Shown: in pieces, positions 6,404-13,815 of the stretch | Numbering within the stretch: position 1 is the first letter of the stretch | How the letters are laid out: every line of letters starts with the position of its first letter | DNA from: Bacillota bacterium | GTDB lineage: Bacteria; Bacillota; Clostridia; Acetivibrionales; DTU013 | Length of the DNA: 14,228 nucleotides | NCBI GenBank assembly: GCA_023415815.1 | Contig: JAEZJL010000483.1 | Coordinates: 1 to 14,228 of the forward strand | Direction: 5' to 3' | Program-made: the position numbers and the translations under genes | The notes under the pieces: model-generated | Seen by the model: the letters and a program-made list of their open reading frames with translations, nothing else | Databases searched by the model: none | What the model was told of the DNA's origin: nothing

Positions 6404-7381
6404 ATGGGAACAGAATTAAAGGTAATGATCTTCGGGGATAAGCTGTTTTCTTATGATATGTTGTGGGGCTTCAGGGAATTGGGACACGATGCCGGGATAA
6501 TCACTCCCGGAACCGTCGGGGAGCTGGACAAGCTGTTATCGGATAAAAATCCCGATTTGCTTATAACACTGGGCTCTCCCGCCTATTTTAAGCCGGAGCT
6601 GCTCCGGTACCTGGGAAGCCGGACGGCTTCGGCGATGAAGTGCATTCACTGGGATACCGACGGTATTACCTGGGTGGGTATTGAAATGAATCATATCGGC
6701 TTGCAGAAGCCGGACATGGTATTCACCGTATGCCCGGAAATGCTGGAGCTTCTGCGCGGTCAGGGGATGCGGTCCGAAATGCTGTTCTATGCCTCCAGCC
6801 CGGTATTCCACCGGCCCGGTCCCGCTGCCGCGGAATTTGAGGGGCAGATTGCCTTTGTAGGCGCATCCTATCCTCAAATACTGCAGAAATTTCCGAATCA
6901 TTACCGCCGCCTGTCAATGGACGCCCTGTTCAAGCCGCTGCTGAATAACGGGTACAGGGTGGATCTGTACGGCGACAGCCGGCATAAGCAGGTCATAAAA
7001 GCATTATACGGCTTCGATATGCCCGACGCATGGGTACACGGATATTGCCCGCATGAGAGCATTTTCCGGATATACTCCGGCTGCAGTATAAACCTGGTTA
7101 CGCAGAACCATGAGAACACATTGACCAAACGCCTTTTTGAAATACTGGGCGAGGGAGGCTTTGCGCTTTCCTACGACAACGCCGCGCTCAGGGAGCTGTT
7201 CACCCCGGGTAAGGAGCTGGCGGTGTCTTCCTCTCCCGATGAGACTCTGGAATTGGTGGAGTATTACAAAAGCAGGCCCGAGGAATATTACAGGATCCGG
7301 GAAAATGCGGCGGCCAGCGCCCAAAAGCATACTTACAGGGAGCGGGCGGAATATATTTTAGATAAACTTACTCCGGATTGA
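6404..7381 (+). CDS. CgeB-family glycosyltransferase (spore maturation)
   Basis: This 325-residue protein starts at ATG 6404 behind GGAGGTGG (6389-6396). The N-terminal half has a Rossmann-like pattern (KVMIFGDKLFSYDMLWGFRE, 6-25; then PDLLITLGSP at 50-59) and HWDTDG at 82-87, as in CgeB-type proteins. The C-terminal half carries the GT-B donor-binding signature TKRLFEILGEGGFALS followed by an ELF-x-PGKE segment, as in the Glyco_trans_1_2 domain. The length matches CgeB of Bacillus subtilis, a spore-maturation protein linked to glycosylation of the spore crust. No signal peptide or membrane segment is present, so it is cytoplasmic. Location beside collagen-like and GT-A genes supports a role in decorating spore-surface proteins. 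CgeB-like proteins also occur outside sporulation loci, so the exact role is not fixed. Confidence 0.82.
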   Translation: MGTELKVMIFGDKLFSYDMLWGFRELGHDAGIITPGTVGELDKLLSDKNPDLLITLGSPAYFKPELLRYLGSRTASAMKCIHWDTDGITWVGIEMNHIGLQKPDMVFTVCPEMLELLRGQGMRSEMLFYASSPVFHRPGPAAAEFEGQIAFVGASYPQILQKFPNHYRRLSMDALFKPLLNNGYRVDLYGDSRHKQVIKALYGFDMPDAWVHGYCPHESIFRIYSGCSINLVTQNHENTLTKRLFEILGEGGFALSYDNAALRELFTPGKELAVSSSPDETLELVEYYKSRPEEYYRIRENAAASAQKHTYRERAEYILDKLTPD

Positions 7382-7532
7382 ATGATCCAAGCAGAAAGAG
7401 GCGGGTTTCGTTAGAGGTTCCGAGATATTTTAAATCAGATATTGCAGCGTATATAGACCTTTTATTAGTTACCGGGTGTAAAAATTTTCTTATTTTTATT
7501 GAGCTTTGACTCTAATTCTGATATCCTTTTCT

Positions 7533-7541
7533 TGTTATAAT
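7533..7541 (+). promoter_or_regulatory. Extended -10 promoter of the TIR-WD40 gene
   Basis: TGTTATAAT gives a TG one base before a perfect TATAAT (7536-7541), the extended -10 form that works with a weak -35. Transcription would start near 7548. That leaves only a few bases before ATG 7552 but a normal leader before ATG 7597, which has a ribosome binding site. The upstream DNA (7440-7505) is AT-rich and may act as an UP-like element. Confidence 0.55.
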
Positions 7542-7596
7542 CCTGCTTTCAATGAGCAATTCCCACTCTTTGGTCATGACGCCCGGGAGAGTTTGT

Positions 7597-10500
7597 ATGG
7601 TTAATGAACAATCAAGTATTAGGAAAGAATTTACTTATGATGCTTTTATAAGCTATCGGCACATGGAACCGGATATAACAATAGCAAAAAAGCTGCACAG
7701 GCTTTTAGAGAGTTACCGTATCCCTAAAAGTGTGGCAAAGCATTGCGGCATCAAAAAAATCAAAAGAGTGTTCCGGGATCAGGAGGAATTACCTACTTCT
7801 GCCGATTTAAGCGAGGATATCCGGATAGCACTGGCGAATTCGCGGTATCTTATTGTTGTTTGCTCAAAAAACACACCACTTTCGGAGTGGTGCTGCGAGG
7901 AAATAGATATTTTCAGAAACCTTCATGAAAATAACAGGATACTATCCATTCTCATAGATGGCGAACCTGAGGAGGCCTTTCCTTATCAGCTTAGATTTCG
8001 CAGGGAAAAAGTGAAAAACCCGGATGATACATATAGCATTATCGAAAAAGAGGTTGAACCTCTGGCAGCGGATATACGAAGCGGTACATGGGGAAAAGCC
8101 CTGAAGAAATTAAAAATCGAAAAACTCAGACTCCTTGCCCCTATGTTGGAAGTAAGCTTTGACGATCTGAGGCAGCGTCATAAAGAACAGTTTATTAAAA
8201 AAGCCATAGGTACAATATTGGGAGTATCATTATTCTTTGCAGCATTCGGCGGATTCTCACTTTACCAATCAAATATTATTGCAGTACAAAGCTCACTGTT
8301 AATGGAGAATAATGAAGAAATAAAAGTAAAGAATACCGATCTTGAAAATATAAACATCAAATTACGTGATCAGATAACCGAAACTGAGAAACAAAGAGAT
8401 ATGGCGAGTAAGAATGGAGAAGAAGCGATTAAACAGGCAAAAGCTGCCGAAATCAATGCTTCGCTTGCCGCTAAAAACGAAAAACAGGCAATAGAAAGTC
8501 TTTACGAGGCTGAAGCTCAAAAAGCTCTTGCGATATCCAATGAAAGGCTTGCCGAAGAAAATGCCCAAAAAGCAACTGAAGCAAAAATTCTCGCATTATC
8601 GAATGAAAAAAAGGCGAAAGAACAAAGAGATCAGGCATTAATAAATCAGTCGCTGTATTTGGCCGATCAATCGAGGCAACAGCTTGCCGAAGGTGATAGG
8701 ATACTGGCTGCTATGCTGGCACTGGAAGCATTGCCGAAGGATCCGGACAATCCTGACAGGCCTTTTGTCATAGAAGCGGAGGCAGCATTAAGACATGCGG
8801 ATTTGGAAAAATATATAGGAGATTATCGATCAAGGACGATTTTACAACATGACGGTAAAGTTCATTCAATTTCTTTTTCTCCGGACGGGAGTAAAGTGGT
8901 TACTTCGTCAGACAATAAAATTGCAAACATATGGGATACAGCAACAGGTGCGAAGCTGGTTCGGTTAGTCGGTCATGGCGATTTCATCACTGCTGCCGAA
9001 TTTAGTCCGGATGGCAGCAAAGTAGTTACTGCTTCCGCTGATAATACGGCAATTATATGGGATACGACAACAGGAGAAAAACTGGCAACACTGGAAGGAC
9101 ACGGTGGGGGTATTATTACTGCCGTATTCAGCCCGGATGGTAAAAAAGTAGTTACCACTTCTTTTGATAAAACGGCAAGGACATGGGATGCGGCAACAGG
9201 TGGAGAAATTGCAAAGCTGGATATCGGCGTTTATAATGATGAAATTTGGTCTAATGCCGAATTTAGTCCGGATGGTGAAAAAGTAGTTACTGCTTCATAT
9301 TTGGGAACAGCAAGAATATGGGATGCTGAGACGGGCAAAGAGCTTGTTGACTTAAATAGGCACAATCCCAGGATTGATGAAATTAATGCTGTTAGATTTA
9401 GTACGGACGGCAGTAAAGTGGTTACAGCATCAAGTGGAGCTGCAAGAATATGGGATGCCGCAACAGGAAAAGAACTGGCTGTCCTTAAAGGTCATAGCAG
9501 CTTTGTTGTCAGCGCGATATTTAGTCCCGATGGCCGCAGGCTAGTAACTGCTTCATGGGATAAAACAGCAATCGTATGGGATGTTGCGACCGGAAGGGAA
9601 CTTATTAGTTTGAAAGGACATAGCGATAAAGTAAATTATGCTGAATTTAATCCGGACAGCAGTAAAATAGTTACTGCTTCAGCTGATAAAACAGCAATTG
9701 TATGGGAGGTGGCAACAGGCAGGGAAATAGCCAAGCTGGAAGGGCATGGCGATAGTGTTAATACCGCTAGATTTAGTTTTGATGGGTCTGAAATAATTAC
9801 TGCATCAGATGATAAAACGGCAAGGATATGGGATATAAGCACAGGTAAAAATCTTGTCAGGCTTAACGGGAATTTTCATGTTGGAACTGTCGAATTCGAT
9901 CCGAGCGGCAACAGAATGATTGCCGCCGGCAGGATATGGGATATATCAACAGGGAAAGAGCTTGTAAAGCTGGAAGGACTCAAAGGTTCAATAAAAGCTC
10001 ATGCATTTAGTCCGGATGGCAGTAAAGTTGCCGCTACCATATGGGACAATCATACTGTAAGGATATGTGATGCGTTCACAGGCAAGATACTTGCCACGCT
10101 GCAAGGTGGCGATCGGGAGGTGCTAGCCGCAAAATTCAGTCCCGATGGCAGTAAAATGGTTACACTATCGGCTGATTATACAGCAAATGTATGGGATTCG
10201 GCGACAGGTATAAAACTTATTACCCTGGATCAGTTTAATTCTTATAAGGTAATTGGATTCAGTCCGGATTGCAGCAAAGCGGTCACGGAAATGGGTGTTA
10301 GCAGGAATAACGGGCTGATATGGGATTTACATACGGGAAAAGAGATTGCAAAGCTTATAGGCCATAGACAGGAAATTCAGTCTGCGGAGTTTAGCCCGGA
10401 TGGCAGCAAGGCGGTTACAGCATCATACGATAAAACAGCAAGAATATGGGATGCAGCAACAGGCGATGTAATTTTTATTCTGGAAGGGCATAAGGATAGA

Positions 10501-10947
10501 GTTAATACTGCAGTATTCAGTACGGATGGAAGTAAAGTAGTTACGGCTTCGGATGATAAAACAGTCAGGATATGGGATGCGGAAACGGGTAAAGAACTTG
10601 TTGTTATGGAAGGACACAGTGATAAAGTTAATTATGCCGAATTCAGTTCAGATAGCAGCAAAGTTATAAGTACGTCATATTATGATGGAACGGCAAGAAT
10701 ATGGGATGTAAAGAGCGGCAAGGAGCTTGACATGCTGCGGACGGATGTGGATTATGCAAATATGTTTCCCGCACGATTCAGCCCGGATGGCAACAGGGCG
10801 GTTACCCCATCAAGGGATGGGACAGCAATAATATGGCCTGTCAGAACTCTTAATGAACTTGTGAAGAAGTGTAAAACGAGTTTAAACGAACGGAAATTAA
10901 GCTCTGATGAAAAAGCGAAATTCTTTTTAAGGGATAACTCAGAATGA
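7597..10947 (+). CDS. TIR-transmembrane-coiled coil-WD40 repeat protein
   Basis: The start at ATG 7597 is chosen because GGGAG (7585-7589) lies 7 bases before it; an upstream ATG at 7552 has none. The 1116-residue protein has these parts. A TIR domain covers about 13-150, with YDAFISYRH at 14-22 and WCCEE at 98-102; E102 sits at the W+4 position of the catalytic Glu of NADase TIRs. One hydrophobic segment spans about 203-224, preceded by basic residues (RQRHKEQFIKKA), predicting TIR inside and the rest outside. An Ala/Lys/Glu-rich coiled coil spans about 230-360, then LAAMLALEALP at about 369. Sixteen WD40-type repeats fill about 413-1080 (FSPDGSKVVTAS...IWDxxTGKEL), enough for two propellers. 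Such proteins are thought to signal or defend; ligand and output are unknown. Base composition is AT-richer than both flanks, suggesting separate acquisition. It is transcribed alone. Confidence 0.88.
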   Translation: MVNEQSSIRKEFTYDAFISYRHMEPDITIAKKLHRLLESYRIPKSVAKHCGIKKIKRVFRDQEELPTSADLSEDIRIALANSRYLIVVCSKNTPLSEWCCEEIDIFRNLHENNRILSILIDGEPEEAFPYQLRFRREKVKNPDDTYSIIEKEVEPLAADIRSGTWGKALKKLKIEKLRLLAPMLEVSFDDLRQRHKEQFIKKAIGTILGVSLFFAAFGGFSLYQSNIIAVQSSLLMENNEEIKVKNTDLENINIKLRDQITETEKQRDMASKNGEEAIKQAKAAEINASLAAKNEKQAIESLYEAEAQKALAISNERLAEENAQKATEAKILALSNEKKAKEQRDQALINQSLYLADQSRQQLAEGDRILAAMLALEALPKDPDNPDRPFVIEAEAALRHADLEKYIGDYRSRTILQHDGKVHSISFSPDGSKVVTSSDNKIANIWDTATGAKLVRLVGHGDFITAAEFSPDGSKVVTASADNTAIIWDTTTGEKLATLEGHGGGIITAVFSPDGKKVVTTSFDKTARTWDAATGGEIAKLDIGVYNDEIWSNAEFSPDGEKVVTASYLGTARIWDAETGKELVDLNRHNPRIDEINAVRFSTDGSKVVTASSGAARIWDAATGKELAVLKGHSSFVVSAIFSPDGRRLVTASWDKTAIVWDVATGRELISLKGHSDKVNYAEFNPDSSKIVTASADKTAIVWEVATGREIAKLEGHGDSVNTARFSFDGSEIITASDDKTARIWDISTGKNLVRLNGNFHVGTVEFDPSGNRMIAAGRIWDISTGKELVKLEGLKGSIKAHAFSPDGSKVAATIWDNHTVRICDAFTGKILATLQGGDREVLAAKFSPDGSKMVTLSADYTANVWDSATGIKLITLDQFNSYKVIGFSPDCSKAVTEMGVSRNNGLIWDLHTGKEIAKLIGHRQEIQSAEFSPDGSKAVTASYDKTARIWDAATGDVIFILEGHKDRVNTAVFSTDGSKVVTASDDKTVRIWDAETGKELVVMEGHSDKVNYAEFSSDSSKVISTSYYDGTARIWDVKSGKELDMLRTDVDYANMFPARFSPDGNRAVTPSRDGTAIIWPVRTLNELVKKCKTSLNERKLSSDEKAKFFLRDNSE
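8827..10842 (+). repeat. WD40-coding repeat array (16 units of about 126 bases)
   Basis: Each unit encodes about 42 residues with FSPDG, VVTAS, a D-K-T-A-R/I-IWD segment and TGKEL. Recurrent DNA words such as agtaaagtagttact are shared between units, showing expansion by duplication. Units 7 and 15 share GHSDKVNYAEF exactly. Unit 9 is shortened, lacking the DKTA segment, and units 10 and 12 are degenerate. Confidence 0.8.
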
Positions 10948-11018
10948 GAATTCAAGATAAGGCATTTTTTTAATGTATTCAATAGGATATGCCAATAAAA
11001 TTTTTACGGTGTTTACAT

Positions 11019-11063
11019 AGAAATATATGGCCGGGGGAGTGCTTCTCCCGGCCATATATTTCT
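11019..11063. terminator. Long bidirectional hairpin between convergent units
   Basis: A perfect 17-base inverted repeat, AGAAATATATGGCCGGG (11019-11035) with its complement at 11047-11063, encloses an 11-base loop. It lies between the stops of the TIR-WD40 gene (10947) and the leftward flavoenzyme operon (11081). The AT-rich outer stem supplies A-runs before and T-rich bases after the GC core in both directions, as in many bidirectional terminators. Confidence 0.8.
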
Positions 11064-11080
11064 CATATTTGCTATTTTGC

Positions 11081-12421
11081 TCAAAAAACACGGAGACCCT
11101 GATTTTCAAGCTCCTTTTGCAAAAGCTTTATATCGACCTCGCGCGAGACGCCGCCGCGTTTGACCGACAGGGCCGAGGCGGCACCCGTGGCCTGGCCGGT
11201 GACCATGGCGAAATCCACCTGCCTTGTCACGCCGTACGTGCGTCTTTTTCCTGAGACGCAACGGCCTGCCACCAGCAGGTTTTCCACCTTCTGCGGGATG
11301 GTGATGCGGTAGGGGACCTGGAAATAGGACTCGGTAAACGCGGGGATGGTGCCCTCCGGTCCGTCTCCGCAGAGCGGATAGATTCCTACGGTATCCTCAA
11401 ACCTGCCTTCCTCGAAAACATCCCTCAGATTCAACTGGTACTCTCCGACGATTCGCCGTGTTTCGCGTATACCTATAGACATGGAGAATTTCTGCAGCTT
11501 TGCGTTTTCCATTCCGTCATAGTACCTGCGCATCACCTCGATGCCCTCGAGGATGCCCTTCCTCGAATCGATTTCGGCACGGGTAAGGCTGAGCACGTCA
11601 GTGCCGTCCACCGGTATCCATGCGTGGTTGAGCGCGGGCAGAGCGCGTTTCTCTACGCGGTTGTACACAAAGGCCTTCCTCATGGGATAGGGTGTGGCCA
11701 CCCCGTCCTCTTCAGCTTTTTTAAAGCCCATGTAGCACATTTTATGCGTATAGGGGTAGCGCGCGGTCGGGTCCTCGTCCACCATTTTTTCAAATTTCTC
11801 CACATCAACGTCATTCAGTCCATAGACCAGCGTGCCTCCCATCAGCTCGCCCTTTTTATTGGCTCCCAGGAAATCGTCGGCCATTGCGAAGGGCGCTCCG
11901 GCCCGGGCCGCGATATCGCCGTCGCCGGTGCAGTCGATGACGCGCTTTGCGAGGATGGCCTGCCGGCCCGATTTAGACTCGGTGACGGCGCCGGTTATGG
12001 CGCCGCCATCCATCAGAGGGGATACTCCATGGCAGTGGAGTATCGGTATTACGCCGTTTTCCTGTATGTATTCGTCGGCGACGACCTTGAAGATTTCCGT
12101 ATCATATGCAAGGGCTGTTGAAGGACGGAAGAAGGTCTTCTGAACGGCCCCGGCCTTGATCATCCTCTGGTCCAGGTCCTCAACCACGCCGCCGGGCATG
12201 GTCGTGCGCTCCTGGCGCCACCAGGACGGAGGCTCCATTGAGCAGAGCGTGAGTACGCCTCCCAGGCAGCCGTATTTTTCGACAAGTATTGTTTTTGCCC
12301 CGACGCGGGAGGAACCGACCGCCGCGGCGATGCCCGCCGCGCCGCCGCCGACGACAAGGACGTCGCATTCGGCCAGGACCGGTATCTCGGACGCAGGCTC
12401 GTTAATATACTGTTTGCTCAT
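11081..12421 (-). CDS. FAD-dependent oxidoreductase (FAD_oxidored family), distal paralogue
   Basis: This 446-residue protein starts at ATG 12421 because GGAGAG lies 7 bases upstream on its strand; an in-frame ATG at 12442 would place that site inside the gene. The N-terminus carries the FAD-binding Rossmann motif VLVVGGGAAGIAAA (GGGAAG at 25-30), with E48 ending the second strand for the ribose, then CLGG at 52-55. A later IDCTGDGD segment is the second nucleotide-contact motif of this flavoprotein group, and C388 lies in AGRCVSGKRR near the C-terminus. The family (FAD_oxidored) is broad, with few members of known substrate. It is the last gene of a leftward operon, 35 bases behind its paralogue and about 18 bases before the hairpin terminator. 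Cytoplasmic, with no signal peptide. Its partner gcl suggests 2-oxo or hydroxy acid chemistry, but that is inference only. Confidence 0.8.
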   Translation of the reverse strand: MSKQYINEPASEIPVLAECDVLVVGGGAAGIAAAVGSSRVGAKTILVEKYGCLGGVLTLCSMEPPSWWRQERTTMPGGVVEDLDQRMIKAGAVQKTFFRPSTALAYDTEIFKVVADEYIQENGVIPILHCHGVSPLMDGGAITGAVTESKSGRQAILAKRVIDCTGDGDIAARAGAPFAMADDFLGANKKGELMGGTLVYGLNDVDVEKFEKMVDEDPTARYPYTHKMCYMGFKKAEEDGVATPYPMRKAFVYNRVEKRALPALNHAWIPVDGTDVLSLTRAEIDSRKGILEGIEVMRRYYDGMENAKLQKFSMSIGIRETRRIVGEYQLNLRDVFEEGRFEDTVGIYPLCGDGPEGTIPAFTESYFQVPYRITIPQKVENLLVAGRCVSGKRRTYGVTRQVDFAMVTGQATGAASALSVKRGGVSREVDIKLLQKELENQGLRVF

Positions 12422-12456
12422 ATCTTCACTCTCCTTTTTCAATACTGCACTGCCGC

Positions 12457-13788
12457 TTAAAACACTCTGAGTCCCTGCCGCCGGAGCTCCTCCTGCAGCA
12501 GCCCTATATCGACGCCTCGCGAATGGACGCCCTGCCCTATGGACAGGGCGGAAGCCGCGCCCGCCGCCTGGCCCGTGACCATGCAGAAGTCCATCTGCCG
12601 GGTGGTCGGGACAGCGTCCCGCCTGCAGGAAATACAGCGTCCGGCGGCCAGAAGGTTTTCGACCCCCTGGGGCAGGAGGATGCGGAAAGGCACCTGGAAA
12701 TACGCGTCGGTATATGGGATTTCCTTTATAAACTCACCGTCGGCATATACGGGGAACACGCCTATGGTGTCGTCAAACCGCTCTCTGTTGATGATATCTT
12801 CAAAGGTGATGGTGTAATCGCCCACGATGCGCCGGGTCTCCCTGACGCCTATGGTCATGGCGAAATTGCGCAGCCTGGCATTGCCCAGGCCATCCTCCGC
12901 CCCGTATTTCCTGAATCTTCTGAGGACCTCAAGCGCCTCTTTTCTCAGCTTTATCTCACCAGCGGTCAGACTCAGCACGTCGGTGCCGTCGAGCTCCCTG
13001 TCGTAGGTGGCGAGGTTGATGTTGATATCGCAGGGCGGAATGGAGCTGAAATAAATCCTGTTGAGAGAGTTGCTGAGCGGAGGCTCGCCCGCTTCCTCGG
13101 CTTTCTTGAAGGGCCTGTAGTACAGCTTGTGTATGTACGGGTCGCGGCTGCCGGGGTCCTCGTCCATTGCGGCCTCCAGCCTTTCGATGTCGACGTCCGT
13201 GGCAAAGAATTTGAGCGTTCCGGCCGACATTTTCCCGGTATCGGGATCGCCCTTGAGGCAGGGCGCTCCGGAACGGGCCACGATGTCGGCGTCGCCGGTG
13301 CAGTCGATCACCCGTTTGGCAAGTATTGCGCATCTGCCCGATTTTGATTCGGTAATCACGCCCTTAACGACATTTCCGTCCATATAGGGTATCGTACCAA
13401 GGCAGTGATAGACCGGCGTAATGTCATATTCCTTCATGTAGCAGTCGGCCATATATTTGAATACCTCGGTGTCGTAGTTCAGCCCGATGGAAGGCTTGAA
13501 GCCGGCCTTTGAAACGGCTCCGAGAGCGATCATGCGCTCCTCGATCTCCTTCTGCACGCCCTCGGGCATGGTGGTCTTTTCCTGCCGGTACCAGGAGGGC
13601 GGTTCGACCGCCGAGGCCGTGATATTGCCGCCGAGGCAGGAAAACCTCTCGACGACGACCGTCCGGGCTCCGGCCTTGGCCGCGCCCACAGCTGCCGCCA
13701 TGCCGGCGGGACCGCCGCCGACCACGGCGACGTCGCATGAAAGCAATACCTCCACCTGTCTGGGAGTTTCTTTCACTGTTTTCACCAT
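12457..13788 (-). CDS. FAD-dependent oxidoreductase (FAD_oxidored family), proximal paralogue
   Basis: This 443-residue protein starts at ATG 13788 with AGAGGTG 5 bases before it. It is a clear paralogue of the next gene along its whole length: GGGPAG at 24-29, E47, CLGG at 51-54, the shared EPPSWYRQEKTTMP segment, IDCTGDAD, ETRRIVGDY and the identical last residues QGLRVF. It differs by a CISC motif at 385-388, where the paralogue has CVSG, and by a longer, Cys-containing insert near SSIPPCDININL. The extra Cys pair could be redox-active or bind metal. It sits 27 bases behind the glyoxylate carboligase-like gene, so the three are co-transcribed. The two flavoproteins may form a heteromeric enzyme or act on related substrates; the sequence does not say which. 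Confidence 0.8.
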   Translation of the reverse strand: MVKTVKETPRQVEVLLSCDVAVVGGGPAGMAAAVGAAKAGARTVVVERFSCLGGNITASAVEPPSWYRQEKTTMPEGVQKEIEERMIALGAVSKAGFKPSIGLNYDTEVFKYMADCYMKEYDITPVYHCLGTIPYMDGNVVKGVITESKSGRCAILAKRVIDCTGDADIVARSGAPCLKGDPDTGKMSAGTLKFFATDVDIERLEAAMDEDPGSRDPYIHKLYYRPFKKAEEAGEPPLSNSLNRIYFSSIPPCDININLATYDRELDGTDVLSLTAGEIKLRKEALEVLRRFRKYGAEDGLGNARLRNFAMTIGVRETRRIVGDYTITFEDIINRERFDDTIGVFPVYADGEFIKEIPYTDAYFQVPFRILLPQGVENLLAAGRCISCRRDAVPTTRQMDFCMVTGQAAGAASALSIGQGVHSRGVDIGLLQEELRRQGLRVF

Positions 13789-13815
13789 ATATACACCTCT
13801 TTACTTTTAGATGAA

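Noticed and set aside
7506..7541. TTGACT (7506-7511) paired with TATAAT (7536-7541)
   Set aside because: The spacer is 24 bases, too long for sigma-A; the extended -10 reading is better.
7382..7551. Terminator or mobile-element boundary upstream of the TIR-WD40 gene
   Set aside because: No convincing hairpin, inverted repeat or target-site duplication was found there.
7552..7596. ATG at 7552 as start of the TIR-WD40 protein
   Set aside because: It has no ribosome binding site and lies within a few bases of the predicted transcript start, while ATG 7597 has GGGAG at a proper distance.
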